Below, piece by piece: positions 1-8,645 of a DNA stretch of 64,000 nt. Both the position numbers and the translations under genes were made by a program. The notes beneath the pieces were generated by a model. That model had not been told where the DNA came from and did not search any database. It saw nothing but the letters and a program-made list of their open reading frames with translations. Within the stretch, counting starts at the first letter, position 1. The number at the start of each line of letters is the position of its first letter. The stretch is from DASYQD01 sp036005845 (lineage in GTDB: Bacteria; Acidobacteriota; Thermoanaerobaculia; Multivoradales; JAIOJS01): the NCBI GenBank assembly GCA_036005845.1, contig DASYQD010000127.1, forward strand, positions 90,973-154,972. Reading direction: 5' to 3'.

Positions 1-1
1 G

Positions 2-1528
2 AACGCGCTCAAGCCCAATGTCGACGTCGCCACGCGCCGGCGGCTCATCTTCGGCTCCACGCTCGGCGCGGCGGCGCTCCTCGTGCTCGCCCTCGTCGGC
101 ATCCTCAACTACCTGAGCTTCCGCCACTACCGCCGCTGGGACTGGACGAAGAGCCACCTCTACACGCTGTCGGAGAAGTCGCAGTCGATCGTCAAGGGGC
201 TCGCCAAGGACGTCGACGTCATCGTCTTCATGGACGATCAGTCGCCCAGCTTCCAGCCGACCCGCGAGCTGCTCGAGCGCTACGCGGCGGCGTCGCCGAA
301 GATCCACGTCAGCGTCGTCGATCCGGTGCGCAACCCGGCGCGGGCGCAGCAGCTGGTGCAGAAGTACCAGGTGCAGCGCGCCGCAGTGGTGTTCGAGAGC
401 GGCAAGGAGAAGCGGATCGTGGACGCCGCCGACCTGGCCGACTACGACTACTCGGCGATGCAGGAGGGCGGCCGCCCGCAGATGAAGGGGTTCAAGGGCG
501 AGCAGAAGTTCACCAGCGCCATCGTCGACCTGGTGGAGGCGAAGAAGCCGTCGATCCTCTTCACCACCGGCCACGGCGAGCCGTCGCTCGACGACTTCGA
601 GGGCCGCGGCTTCGGCCGCCTGCAACAGTTCCTCGGCACCGACAACTTCAAGATCGAGGAGTGGGCGTCGCTGGGCAAGGCGGCGCTGCCGCCCGACACC
701 GACCTGGTGGTGGTCGCCGGCCCGACGCAACCTTTCGTACAGCCCGAGCTCGACCTGCTGTCGCGTTTCCTGCAGAACGGCGGCCGCGTGCTGGTGTTGA
801 TCGACCCCAACCTCAACCAGACCGGCCGCGTCGGCGACACCGGCCTCGCGGCCTGGCTCGGCGGCTGGGGCGTCAAGGCGCAGGACGACGTCGTCGTCGA
901 CCCCAGCAACCCGCTGCCGTTCTTCGGCGCCGAGACGATCTTCGCCAGCAACTACGGCACCCACGGGATCACCGACGCGTTGCGCCAGGCGCGCGTGCCG
1001 GTGGTGTTCTCGCTGGCGCGGTCGGTCACCGCCGGCACGGCGCCCAAGGACGCGGTGCTCACCGAGCTGGTGAAGACGAGCGCCGACGGCTGGGGTGAGA
1101 CCGACCTCGCGCACCTGACGCAGGTGGAGAAGGGGCCGCAGGACCTCGCCGGGCCGGTGTCGCTCGGCATCGCGCTCGAGCTCAACGCCGCGACGCCGGC
1201 GCCGCCGCCGGGCGACGAGGACATGCCGGCACCGCCGCCGTCCCCGCCGCCCGCCGGGCCGAAGGGCCGCATGGTGGTCTTCGGCGACTCCGACTTCGCC
1301 ACCAACGCCCAGCTCGACCAGCCGGGCAACGCGACGCTGATCGCCAACACCTTGAACTGGATGGTGCAGCGCGAGACGCACCTCGGCATCGCGCCGAAGG
1401 AGCCCGACCAGGTGCACCTGTCGCTGACGCCGCAGGAGCGGCGCCTCGACTTCTGGCTGGTGGTGTTCGGATTGCCGGCCATCGCGCTCATCGCCGGCAT
1501 CGTCGTTACCGTCAAGCGGCGGCGGTAG
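2..1528 (+). CDS. GldG-like ABC transporter auxiliary protein (5' end outside window)
   Basis: The reading frame is open from the first bases of the window, so the N-terminus is cut off; an internal GTG at 83 is not a convincing start because the coding sequence before it leads straight into the first membrane helix. Visible parts are an N-terminal membrane helix (LVLALVGILNYLSF), the conserved L-Y-T-L-S-E-K-S segment that opens the ABC_transp_aux/GldG domain, a long periplasmic region, a proline-rich linker near codons 400-420 and a C-terminal membrane helix before an RRR tail. In Gld-type systems this protein is anchored beside the permease and ATPase, which should lie upstream. It is followed 13 bases later by a DUF4340 gene, its usual partner. 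The family call is strong; the substrate is unknown. Confidence 0.85.
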   Translation, partial: NALKPNVDVATRRRLIFGSTLGAAALLVLALVGILNYLSFRHYRRWDWTKSHLYTLSEKSQSIVKGLAKDVDVIVFMDDQSPSFQPTRELLERYAAASPKIHVSVVDPVRNPARAQQLVQKYQVQRAAVVFESGKEKRIVDAADLADYDYSAMQEGGRPQMKGFKGEQKFTSAIVDLVEAKKPSILFTTGHGEPSLDDFEGRGFGRLQQFLGTDNFKIEEWASLGKAALPPDTDLVVVAGPTQPFVQPELDLLSRFLQNGGRVLVLIDPNLNQTGRVGDTGLAAWLGGWGVKAQDDVVVDPSNPLPFFGAETIFASNYGTHGITDALRQARVPVVFSLARSVTAGTAPKDAVLTELVKTSADGWGETDLAHLTQVEKGPQDLAGPVSLGIALELNAATPAPPPGDEDMPAPPPSPPPAGPKGRMVVFGDSDFATNAQLDQPGNATLIANTLNWMVQRETHLGIAPKEPDQVHLSLTPQERRLDFWLVVFGLPAIALIAGIVVTVKRRR

Positions 1529-1541
1529 CGGGGTCGCCGCG

Positions 1542-3065
1542 ATGAAGCCGCGCACGCTGCTGGTGTTGACGCTGGTGGTCGCGGCGCTCGCGGCCTTCGT
1601 CTGGTTCTACGAGCGCAAGCTGCCGACGAGCGACGAGGCGAAAGCGGAGGAGAAGAAGGTGCTCGCCGGCACCAAGGCCGACGCCGTGCGCGAAGTGTCG
1701 ATCGTGCGCGGCGCGACTACCGTGCACATCGTGCGCGAGGGCAAGCCGCCCGCCGAGGAGGAGAAGAAGGCGAGCGCGGACGAGGAGAGCCCGATGATGG
1801 CCTCCACGTCGGAGTGGCGGCTGACCTCTCCTCTGCAGGCGCGCGCCGACCGTTCGGCGGTCGACGCCTTGTTGTCGAGCGTGCTCGGGCTGGAGAAGGC
1901 GCGTACGCTGGAAAAGGTCGATCGCAAGGAGTATGGCCTGGCGCCGCCGGCGGCGACGGTGACGGTGGTGACGGCCGACGGCAAGCGCACGCTGGAGGTG
2001 GGGCGCGAGCTGCCCGGCACCGATCAGCGCGCCGTTGCCGTCGCCGGTGAGCCGGAGGTGCACGCGGTGAGCGGCAGCTTCTGGAGCGACCTCGTGAAGC
2101 CGCCCGGCGACTGGCGCAGCCGCGAGCTCTTCGCCGGCTCGCGCGACGACGTCGAGCGCGTGTCGCTGCAGACGGGCGCCAATCGCATCGTGCTGGCGCG
2201 GCGCGGCGACGAGCCGTGGGTCGAGGCGCCGATCGCCGACCGCGCCGATCGCGAGCGCTTCGATGCGCTGGTCGACGCGCTCACCGGCTTGCAGGCGACG
2301 GAGTTCGTCGACCAGCCGCCGGCGCCGGCGGCGGCGCTCGGGCTCGAGCCGCCGCAGACCGTCGTCGAGGTCGCGCGCAAGGGCCAGGCGCAGCCGTTCC
2401 GGCTGCTGCTCGGGGCGCCGAAGGCCGAGCCTGCAGCGGCGCCGACGCCCGCGCCGACGCCCACTCCCACCGATTCGAGCGGTGGCGGCGAGACGAAGAC
2501 CTCGACGCGCTACGCGCGCGCCGACGGCCAGCTCGTCACCCTCAGCTCGCCGGCGCTCGAAGAGGCGGTGGCGCGTCCGGCGCAGGAGTGGCGCTCGCGC
2601 GCCTGGAGCGCCTTCGCCGTCTACGAAGTCGACAAGGTGGAAGTCAAAGACGGCCACGGCGCTCTCATCCTGACCCGCGACGAGGGCGACTGGAAGCGCG
2701 CGCCGGGAGACAAGCCAGGCGCCGCGGTGAAGATCTTCTACGGCACGGTCTCGGACTTCCTCGCCGCCGTCACCGACGCCAAGGCCGACAAGCTGCTCGA
2801 CGCCGCCACGTCGGCGGGGCTCGCGGGCGGCCCACCGGCGATGACGCTCACGCTCACCGGCAGCGGCGGCAAGACGCAGACGCTGACGCTGTGGCCTGGC
2901 CGCGTCGAGGGCCCTGCCGGCCCCGGCGCGCCCGCGAAGAGCAGCGGCCGCGATGCCGTGCTGTTGATGCCGGCGGGACTGCCGGCCGACCTGGCGGAGA
3001 AGCTGGCGGCGGTGCGCAAGGCCGAGCCGCTCAAGGAAACGCCGACGCCGTCGCCGGCATCGTGA
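1542..3065 (+). CDS. DUF4340 domain-containing membrane-anchored protein
   Basis: A 507-residue protein with one N-terminal membrane helix (about residues 5-22) ending in W-F-Y-E-R-K, followed by the repeated beta-rich blocks typical of DUF4340 (residue stretches such as W-R-L-T-S-P and R-T-L-E-V-G). Low-complexity Pro/Thr segments occur near residues 295-315 and at the C-terminus. It lies 13 bases after the GldG-like gene and 9 bases before a secreted FG-GAP protein. DUF4340 proteins usually accompany Gld-like ABC systems of unknown substrate, and this context repeats that arrangement. No catalytic residues are recognised; the role is inferred as a periplasmic accessory subunit. Confidence 0.8.
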   Translation: MKPRTLLVLTLVVAALAAFVWFYERKLPTSDEAKAEEKKVLAGTKADAVREVSIVRGATTVHIVREGKPPAEEEKKASADEESPMMASTSEWRLTSPLQARADRSAVDALLSSVLGLEKARTLEKVDRKEYGLAPPAATVTVVTADGKRTLEVGRELPGTDQRAVAVAGEPEVHAVSGSFWSDLVKPPGDWRSRELFAGSRDDVERVSLQTGANRIVLARRGDEPWVEAPIADRADRERFDALVDALTGLQATEFVDQPPAPAAALGLEPPQTVVEVARKGQAQPFRLLLGAPKAEPAAAPTPAPTPTPTDSSGGGETKTSTRYARADGQLVTLSSPALEEAVARPAQEWRSRAWSAFAVYEVDKVEVKDGHGALILTRDEGDWKRAPGDKPGAAVKIFYGTVSDFLAAVTDAKADKLLDAATSAGLAGGPPAMTLTLTGSGGKTQTLTLWPGRVEGPAGPGAPAKSSGRDAVLLMPAGLPADLAEKLAAVRKAEPLKETPTPSPAS

Positions 3066-3074
3066 CGGCCTGAC

Positions 3075-5363
3075 GTGCGCGAGCCGCGTCGCGGGCCGAT
3101 GCTGCTGCCGCTGCTCCTGCTGGCCGCAGGCGCCGGCGGCGGCTCGGCGGCGCCCGCACCGGCGGCGGTCGCGGCAGCGGCGTCCACCGCGACGCTCGTG
3201 CCGGTTGCGCCTGCCGATCTCGCCGAGCTCTGCGCGTCGACCCGCGTCGGCGACCATCCGTTCTTCGGCACCGCCGTAGTCCCGCGCCTGCGCGCGCAGC
3301 TCGCCGCCACGCCGGCACCGGCGGCGCGGCTCGAGGTCCTCTTCAACCTCGGCCGCGAGCTCTTCCGCCTCGGCGACACCGATGGCTCGCGCCAGGCGAT
3401 GGAGGAGGCGCGCCGCATCGCGCTCGCCGAGCATCTCCCCGTCGAGCAGCAGGTGATGATCGGCCGCCTCCTCGCCATCACCCATCTGCGCGCCGGCGAG
3501 AACGCCAACTGCGTGGCGCACCACACCTCGGCGAGCTGCATCTTTCCCATCGCCGGCGAGGGCATCCACGTCGTTCCCGACGAGGCGCGCAAGGCGGGCG
3601 ACCTCTACCTCGAGCTGCTGCAGGTCGCGCCGCAGGACCCGACGCTGCGCTGGCTGCTCAACGTGTCGCGCATGGCGTCGGGCGACTTTCCGCTCGGCGT
3701 CCCCGAGCAGTACCGGCTGCCGGCGGCCTCGCTCGCACCCGAAGCACCGTTCCCGCACTGGAGCGACATCGCGCCGGCGCTGGGCCTCGCCGCGGTGCGC
3801 AACAACGCCGGCGGCGCCATCGTCGACGACTTCGACGGCGACGGCCTGCTCGACGTCGTCACCAGCAATTCCGATCCCTGCGGCCCGATGAGCGCCTGGC
3901 GCAACGACGGCCGCGGCGGCTTCGCGCCGGTGGCTGAGAAGTGGGGGCTCAGCGGCCAGGTCGGCGGCTTGAACGTGGTGCAGGCTGACTACGACGGCGA
4001 CGGCATGCTCGATCTGCTGGTGCTGCGCGGCGGCTGGTGGGGAGACAACGGCCGCATGCGTAAGAGCCTCTTGCGCAACGACCTGCACCGCGCCGCCGGC
4101 CGCTTCGTCGACGTCACCGCCGAGGCGGGCCTCGCCGACGCGACGTACCCGAGCCAGACCGCCGGTTGGGCGGACTACGACCTCGACGGCGACCTCGACC
4201 TCTACATCGGCAACGAGAAGGGCGACGCCGGCCCCTTCCCGTCGCAGCTCTTCCGCAACGAAGGCAACGGCCGCTTCAGCGAGGTCGCGGCGGCGGCGGG
4301 CGTCACCAACCGCCGCTGGGCGAAGGGCGTTGCCTGGGGCGATTACGACGACGACGGCGACCCCGACCTCTACGTCTCGAACATGGGACCGAACCGCCTC
4401 TACCGCAACAAGGGCGACGGCACCTTCGAGGACGTCGCCGAGACCGCCGGTGTGCTCGCGCCCAGCGGTCCGAGCTTCGCCACCTGGTTCTTCGACTTCG
4501 ACCAGGACGGCGACCTCGACCTCTTCGTCAACGACTACGGCGCGCCGCCGGCGGCGGTGTTCGCCTCCTATGTCGGCGCGGCGCCGAGCTTCGGCGCCGG
4601 CGGCCATCCGGTGCTCTACCGCAACGACGGCGGCGGCCGCTTCACCGACGTCTCGGCGGCGGTGGGCCTCTGGCGCCCGGCGCTGCCGATGGGCTCCAAC
4701 TTCGGCGACCTCGACAACGACGGCTGGCCCGACGTCTACCTCGGCACCGGCAACCCCGACTTCGACGCGCTGATGCCCAACCAGCTCTACCGCAACGACG
4801 GCGGGCGCCGCTTCACCGACGTCACCTTCGCGGCCGGCTTTGGCCACCTGCAGAAGGGCCACGGCGTCGCCTTCGCCGACCTCGACGACGACGGCGACCA
4901 GGACGTCTTCGAGGAGATGGGCGGCGCCTATCCGTTCGACACCTACACCAACGCGCTTTACGAGAATCCCGGCGAGCCGGGCGCCGGGCACGCCTGGGTG
5001 ACGCTGCGCCTCGCCGGCAAGCGCGCCAACCGCTTCGCCGTCGGCGCGCGCATCGAGGTGGTGGTGCGCCACGGCGGGGCGAATCGCAGCGTCTACGCGC
5101 TGGTGGGCAGCGGCAGCTCCTTCGGCGGCAACAGCTTGCAAGCCGAGATCGGCCTCGGTGCTGCCACGGCGATCGATTCCGTGCGCGTGCGCTGGCCGGC
5201 GGGTACGACGGAGACCTTCAGCGGCGTCGCGCCGAACGGCGTCTACGAGCTCGCCGAGGGCAGCGGCCGCGCGCGGCGCGTCGAGCTGCCGCGCTTGCGG
5301 CTGGGCGCCGGCGCGGCGCCCGCGCAGCACCACCATCCGTCGACGAGCGGAATGCGACGGTGA
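3075..5363 (+). CDS. CRTAC1 family secreted protein with FG-GAP repeats and ASPIC/UnbV C-terminus
   Basis: A 762-residue exported protein starting at a GTG. It has a signal peptide (L-L-P-L-L-L-L-A-A-G), a helical region up to about residue 220, and then at least seven FG-GAP/VCBS-type repeats, each with a D-x-D-x-D-G calcium-binding loop (for example DFDGDGLLD, DYDGDGMLD, DFDQDGDLD). The C-terminal 120 residues match the ASPIC/UnbV module (V-R-W-P-A-G-T pattern). It should fold as a beta-propeller in the periplasm or outside the cell. It follows the DUF4340 gene and precedes a TlpA-like gene by 23 bases. Such proteins are abundant in Acidobacteriota, but the ligand is unknown. Confidence 0.88.
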   Translation: MREPRRGPMLLPLLLLAAGAGGGSAAPAPAAVAAAASTATLVPVAPADLAELCASTRVGDHPFFGTAVVPRLRAQLAATPAPAARLEVLFNLGRELFRLGDTDGSRQAMEEARRIALAEHLPVEQQVMIGRLLAITHLRAGENANCVAHHTSASCIFPIAGEGIHVVPDEARKAGDLYLELLQVAPQDPTLRWLLNVSRMASGDFPLGVPEQYRLPAASLAPEAPFPHWSDIAPALGLAAVRNNAGGAIVDDFDGDGLLDVVTSNSDPCGPMSAWRNDGRGGFAPVAEKWGLSGQVGGLNVVQADYDGDGMLDLLVLRGGWWGDNGRMRKSLLRNDLHRAAGRFVDVTAEAGLADATYPSQTAGWADYDLDGDLDLYIGNEKGDAGPFPSQLFRNEGNGRFSEVAAAAGVTNRRWAKGVAWGDYDDDGDPDLYVSNMGPNRLYRNKGDGTFEDVAETAGVLAPSGPSFATWFFDFDQDGDLDLFVNDYGAPPAAVFASYVGAAPSFGAGGHPVLYRNDGGGRFTDVSAAVGLWRPALPMGSNFGDLDNDGWPDVYLGTGNPDFDALMPNQLYRNDGGRRFTDVTFAAGFGHLQKGHGVAFADLDDDGDQDVFEEMGGAYPFDTYTNALYENPGEPGAGHAWVTLRLAGKRANRFAVGARIEVVVRHGGANRSVYALVGSGSSFGGNSLQAEIGLGAATAIDSVRVRWPAGTTETFSGVAPNGVYELAEGSGRARRVELPRLRLGAGAAPAQHHHPSTSGMRR

Positions 5364-5373
5364 GCGATCCTGT

Positions 5374-5379
5374 TACGAT
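5374..5379 (+). promoter_or_regulatory. Putative -10 hexamer (TACGAT) for leaderless tlpA-like transcript
   Basis: TACGAT ends 7 bases before the ATG at 5387, the spacing expected if transcription starts at the start codon. The same TA-N3-T arrangement recurs before several genes here. No -35 box is evident. Confidence 0.4.
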
Positions 5380-5386
5380 AATCCGC

Positions 5387-5977
5387 ATGTCCGCGCATCG
5401 CCGCCGCTGGTCGCTGCTCCTCGCCGGTCTCCTCCTGCTCGCCTGCGACGCCGGCTCGGCGGGCGCTCGCGGCCCGCAGAAGCCCGGCTTCCGCCTGCCC
5501 ACCCTCGACGGCAAGGAGCTCGGCCCTGCCGACTTCGCCGGCAAGGTCGTCGTCGCCGACTTCTGGGCCACCTGGTGCGGCCCCTGCTTCCTGCAGGCCG
5601 ACATCCTCCACCGCCTGCACGAGCTCTACCCGCAGGCCGACGTGCAGTTCCTCGCCATCGACGTCGGCGAGGACGAGAAGACCGTCCGCGCCTTCACCGC
5701 CAAGCGGCCAATCCCCTACCCGGTGCTCCTCGACGAAGAGGAGAAGGTGAGCGGCGACCTCCGCGTGGCCGGCTTCCCGACGCTGCTCATCCTCAACCGC
5801 AAGGGCGAGGTCTCCTACCTGCGCGCCGGCATCGTGCCCGAGAAGCGCATGCGCGAGCTGTTGACCCTCGCCGGAGCGCAGCTCCCCGAGACTCCCGAGG
5901 AGACGCCGGCCGCCGGCACGCCCGCGAAGCCCGTTCCCCCGAGCACCAAGGCCAGCGAAGGACCCTCGCGTCCGTAG
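5387..5977 (+). CDS. TlpA-like thioredoxin-fold lipoprotein
   Basis: A 196-residue redoxin with a lipoprotein signal (lipobox L-L-A-C at about residues 16-19) and an AhpC-TSA/TlpA fold. The active site W-C-G-P-C lies near residue 60 and the cis-proline segment G-F-P-T near residue 130. It should act as a membrane-tethered periplasmic thiol oxidoreductase, possibly in cytochrome or cysteine maturation. The ATG at 5387 is preferred over an in-frame GTG at 5360 because it gives a compact positively charged signal peptide and has a -10-like TACGAT 7 bases upstream. The C-terminal 35 residues are Pro/Ala/Thr-rich. The active site uses ordinary Cys codons. Confidence 0.88.
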   Translation: MSAHRRRWSLLLAGLLLLACDAGSAGARGPQKPGFRLPTLDGKELGPADFAGKVVVADFWATWCGPCFLQADILHRLHELYPQADVQFLAIDVGEDEKTVRAFTAKRPIPYPVLLDEEEKVSGDLRVAGFPTLLILNRKGEVSYLRAGIVPEKRMRELLTLAGAQLPETPEETPAAGTPAKPVPPSTKASEGPSRP

Positions 5978-5982
5978 CGAGA

Positions 5983-6213
5983 ATGACCAAAGCCACCGAA
6001 GAAGTCTTCCAACACGCAATGGCGCTGCCGCTGGGCGAACGCGCTGAGCTGGCGGCGGAGCTCCTGGCCAGTTTCGATGGTGAGCCGGAACCTGGCGTAG
6101 AGGCCGCCTGGGCTGCAGAGATCGACCGGCGTGTTGATCGCATCCGGCGCGGTGAGGCCAAGGGCCGTCCTTGGGAGGAAGTCCGCGCCGACCTCGAACG
6201 ACGCGGCCGTTGA
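5983..6213 (+). CDS. Addiction module antitoxin, TIGR02574-type
   Basis: A 76-residue protein beginning M-T-K-A-T and containing the family pattern L-P-x-G-E-R-A-E-L-A-x-E-L-L-A-S-F, then a run of charged helix ending in R-R-G-R. This matches the small putative addiction module component family found upstream of RelE/ParE toxins. Its stop codon overlaps the TTG start of the downstream ParE-like gene (TTGA), the usual translational coupling of such pairs. It probably neutralises that toxin and represses its own operon. It is encoded only 5 bases after the TlpA-like gene. Confidence 0.82.
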   Translation: MTKATEEVFQHAMALPLGERAELAAELLASFDGEPEPGVEAAWAAEIDRRVDRIRRGEAKGRPWEEVRADLERRGR

Positions 6214-6523
6214 GTCTGCCGCTCATCATCCTCGACGAAGCCGAGGAAGAGCTGAATGCCGCAGCAGATCGGTACGAGGAGCAGGTCGCCGGACTCGGCG
6301 CCGATTTCCGTGTGGAGATCGATCGAGCGCTGAAGCTGGTTGCGTCCTTGCCTCGATCGGGAAACCTGTCGCCGGGACGACGCGGGGGAAAGATGTTCGC
6401 CAAGTCCTCGCCAGACGCTTCCCATTCAGTGTCGTCTACTCGCTCGAGCCGAGTGTGATTTGGGTGGTGGCATTCGCGCATCATCGTCGTCGGCCGGACT
6501 ACTGGAAGCGCCGCGTTCCCTGA
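6210..6523 (+). pseudogene. RelE/ParE family toxin split by a -1 frameshift
   Basis: The first part reads from TTG 6210 (S-L-P-L-I-I-L-D-E-A-E-E-E-L-N-A-A) to about 6391. The second part, in the -1 frame, reads D-V-R-Q-V-L-A-R-R-F-P-F-S-V-V-Y ... A-H-H-R-R-R-P-D-Y-W to a TGA at 6521-6523. Joined, they give about 104 residues with the full ParE layout, including the conserved R-R-F-P-x-S-V-V-Y and A-H-x-x-R-x-P-x-Y-W blocks. The join falls on G GGA AAG at 6386-6392, which fits the X XXY YYZ slippery form. It may be a one-base deletion, a sequencing error or programmed -1 frameshifting. In the starting frame the protein ends as unrelated residues at 6458. Confidence 0.75.
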
Positions 6524-6541
6524 CGAAGCGGTGAAATGCAA

Positions 6542-6565
6542 AAGGCGGGGCCCGTGCCCCGCCTT
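6542..6565 (-). terminator. Rho-independent terminator of the OmpA-like gene
   Basis: A perfect 10-bp stem (AAGGCGGGGC / GCCCCGCCTT) with a 4-base loop. On the minus strand it is followed by TTGCATTTC, giving a TTTT run at the base of the stem. It lies 29 bases after the stop of the OmpA-like gene. It could also act weakly on the opposite strand for the toxin gene. Confidence 0.75.
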
Positions 6566-6594
6566 CGCTGCTTCGCGCTGCTGAAGCGACGCGG

Positions 6595-7209
6595 CTACTT
6601 CAACACCACCAGCACGACGCGCCGGTTCTGCGCCCGGCTGTCGCGGCTCTTGTTGTCGGTGACCGGGGCGGTCTCGCCGTAGCTGATGACCGACATGCGG
6701 TGCAGCGGGATGTGGTGCTGCATGTTGAGGTAGCGGCGCACCGCCTCGGCACGCTCGAGGCCGAGCTCCTCGTTGTAGGCCTCGCTGCCCACCGAGTCGG
6801 TGTGGCCCTGGACCTCGATGTAGACGTTCTCGTTGTTGCTGACGATGGGCGCCGCGAACTCGTCGAGGGCGGCCTTGGCGGTGTCGGAGATGGCCGCCTT
6901 GTCGAAGCCGAACTTCACCTTGTCGTCGGAGAGCACGGTCTCGTAGAGCAGCTTGCCCTCGGCGAGCTTGCCCGCCTCCTGGGCGCGCTGCAGGGCCTCC
7001 TGCGCCGTGCGCGAGACGGTGGCGATCTGCTCGTCGTGCTGCTTGAGCTGGGTCTGGTTGGCCTCGACCTGCCCTTGCAGGGTGTCGACGCGGGTGTGGA
7101 CGGCGGCGGTCTGCCGGCCGGCTTCCTCGCGCACGTACTTCTTGGTGGCGCAGCCAGTGGTCAAGAGGCCGGCCGCCACGGTCAACATGAGAATCCCCTT
7201 CCAACGCAT
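6595..7209 (-). CDS. OmpA family peptidoglycan-binding lipoprotein
   Basis: A 204-residue lipoprotein with lipobox L-T-T-G-C at about residues 14-18, a coiled-coil stretch (residues 30-85, Q/E/A-rich) and a C-terminal OmpA domain (about 95-200). That domain has the peptidoglycan-binding pattern G-H-T-D-S-V-G-S-E-x-Y-N and a final R-R-V. It should be outer-membrane anchored and bind the cell wall. The ATG at 7209 is chosen because AAGGAG sits 7 bases upstream; a longer frame to 7263 lacks a signal sequence at its start. A strong terminator follows. The next gene upstream on the same strand is a VWFA protein. Confidence 0.9.
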   Translation of the reverse strand: MRWKGILMLTVAAGLLTTGCATKKYVREEAGRQTAAVHTRVDTLQGQVEANQTQLKQHDEQIATVSRTAQEALQRAQEAGKLAEGKLLYETVLSDDKVKFGFDKAAISDTAKAALDEFAAPIVSNNENVYIEVQGHTDSVGSEAYNEELGLERAEAVRRYLNMQHHIPLHRMSVISYGETAPVTDNKSRDSRAQNRRVVLVVLK

Positions 7210-7276
7210 GCGCTCGCTCCTTCCGGGTCGTTGACGGGAATGGCCGGCCCGACGCCGGCGCACGGAAACCGACGGA

Positions 7277-8224
7277 TCAGCTGGGTTCGGCGGACGGGGC
7301 GGTGCCGCGGTAGCCCCGCCGGTGGATGAGGGAGACGCGGCGTCCCCCGTTGCGCAGCTCGACGCGGATGGGATGGTAGGCCGAAGGTCCGGTGCCGCTC
7401 ACCGAGAAGCCGAGCACGTACTGGTGGCGAAGCTCGCCGAGGATGGCGGCGCAGGTGCGGCGCGCCTGGGCGGTGTCGGCGAGCTCGTAGTAGCGGCCGC
7501 CGGTCGCCTCGGCGAGCTGGCGCAGGAGGTCGCCGTAGCGGTAGCTCCCCGCCGGCGCCTCTCCTTCGCCCTGGCCGGGCAGCGCCAGCACGTAGACCGG
7601 CAGGTCGGCGGCCTGCACCAGCTTCTGCGCCTGCTCGGGCGGGATGGCGCTGACGTTGTCGACGCCGTCGGTGACGAGCACCGCGGCGCGCTTGGCGCCG
7701 CCGCTGCCGAGCGAGATCTCGGGCAGCGTCGCCACCGCGTCGTAGAGGCCGGTGGTGCCGTAAGGCTCCCACAACGACATCGCCTCGCGCAGGGCAGCGA
7801 CGTCGCTGGTCAGCGGCACGTCGATCTCGGTCCGGCCGCCGGCGAAGGTGGCGAGCGCCAGCTCGTCGGACTTGCGCGCGGTGTCGAGGAAGCAGTCGAG
7901 CGACTCGCGCGCGCTCGCCATCTTCTCCGCCTCCGCCATGCTGCCCGAGAGGTCCTGCAGGAAGACGAGGGAGAGCGGCGCGCCGGCGTCGTTCTCGAAC
8001 GACTCGATCTTCACCGGCTTGCCGTCCACGCGCAGCGAGAAGTTGTCCCGCGGCAGCCGCTCGCCGGGCGTCTCGCCGCGCACCGCCACCGGCACCATCA
8101 CCATCTCGACCGAGTACACCTCGCCGAAGGTGTAGGGCAGGGTCTCGGCCGGCTGGCTCTGCGCGCTGACGGCTGTGGAGGCAAGCATGACGAGCGGTAG
8201 GACGAGGCAACGGACCCGACTCAC
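7277..8224 (-). CDS. Secreted VWFA-domain protein (acidobacterial VWFA-related type)
   Basis: A 315-residue exported protein with a signal peptide ending near A-V-S-A-Q. A von Willebrand factor A domain spans about residues 80-265, with a MIDAS-like D-L-S-G-S-M motif and a later V-T-D-G-V-D-N segment. The architecture resembles the VWFA-related domain family expanded in Acidobacteriota. The GTG at 8224 is favoured because a TACAGT hexamer ends 6 bases upstream, the spacing seen for other probable leaderless genes here. Metal-dependent protein binding in the periplasm or outside the cell is expected; the partner is unknown. Confidence 0.85.
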   Translation of the reverse strand: MSRVRCLVLPLVMLASTAVSAQSQPAETLPYTFGEVYSVEMVMVPVAVRGETPGERLPRDNFSLRVDGKPVKIESFENDAGAPLSLVFLQDLSGSMAEAEKMASARESLDCFLDTARKSDELALATFAGGRTEIDVPLTSDVAALREAMSLWEPYGTTGLYDAVATLPEISLGSGGAKRAAVLVTDGVDNVSAIPPEQAQKLVQAADLPVYVLALPGQGEGEAPAGSYRYGDLLRQLAEATGGRYYELADTAQARRTCAAILGELRHQYVLGFSVSGTGPSAYHPIRVELRNGGRRVSLIHRRGYRGTAPSAEPS

Positions 8225-8230
8225 CGAGGG

Positions 8231-8236
8231 ACTGTA
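8231..8236 (-). promoter_or_regulatory. Putative -10 hexamer (TACAGT) for leaderless VWFA gene
   Basis: On the minus strand TACAGT ends 6 bases before the GTG start at 8224. It is one member of the TA-N3-T series described in the findings. Confidence 0.4.
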
Positions 8237-8285
8237 GCCGACGCTCCCCGCCCTTCCCAGTGTCGCAGGTCACACCCCGCCGCGG

Positions 8286-8291
8286 TACGCT
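8286..8291 (+). promoter_or_regulatory. Putative -10 hexamer (TACGCT) for small zinc-ribbon gene
   Basis: TACGCT ends 6 bases before the ATG at 8298. It lies in the 73-base divergent gap shared with the VWFA gene. Confidence 0.4.
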
Positions 8292-8297
8292 CCGCCT

Positions 8298-8537
8298 ATG
8301 TCGAGCACCATCAACATTCGCAACATCTCAGTCAAGTGCGGCAACTGCAACACTTATCAGACCCTGGCGAGCTTCTCCAAGCGCGACGAGTGGAACGTCT
8401 ACACCTACGAGTGCGAGAACGACACCTGCGATCCCAACGTCACCCGCACGCTGGTCGAGGTGCCGCGCGACCTCGACGAGTTCGCCAACCGCGACCCCGA
8501 TTGGCGGGGCGGCAAGAAGTGGGGCGGGGCGGAGTAG
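8298..8537 (+). CDS. Small zinc-ribbon-like protein, unknown function
   Basis: A 79-residue protein with a CGNC pair (residues 14-17) and a C-E-N-D-T-C pair (residues 39-44). This is four cysteines in the order expected for a small metal-binding ribbon, followed by an acidic segment and a G-G-K-K-W-G-G tail. I do not recognise a named family. It is divergent from the VWFA gene and precedes a GAPDH-like gene by about 110 bases. Codon use matches the neighbours. It may be a small zinc-binding adaptor. Confidence 0.65.
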   Translation: MSSTINIRNISVKCGNCNTYQTLASFSKRDEWNVYTYECENDTCDPNVTRTLVEVPRDLDEFANRDPDWRGGKKWGGAE

Positions 8538-8645
8538 CCGCGTCCCGCGAACGCCCTTTTGGGTTAGGCTGCGGCCTCGCTCGGCGGGCCTTTCCTTCCT
8601 GACCCCGGTGCTCGGCACCGGCCAACCCAACTCTCGGAGTCCGTC

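Noticed and set aside
1512..5336. Very long minus-strand open frame opposite the DUF4340 and CRTAC1 genes
   Set aside because: Arg/Ala/Val-rich shadow frame of high-G+C coding DNA, with no domain or motif; the plus-strand genes have clear families.
6210..6458. ParE-like frame taken as a complete short toxin
   Set aside because: It ends without the C-terminal Arg/His/Tyr blocks, which are present in the next frame.
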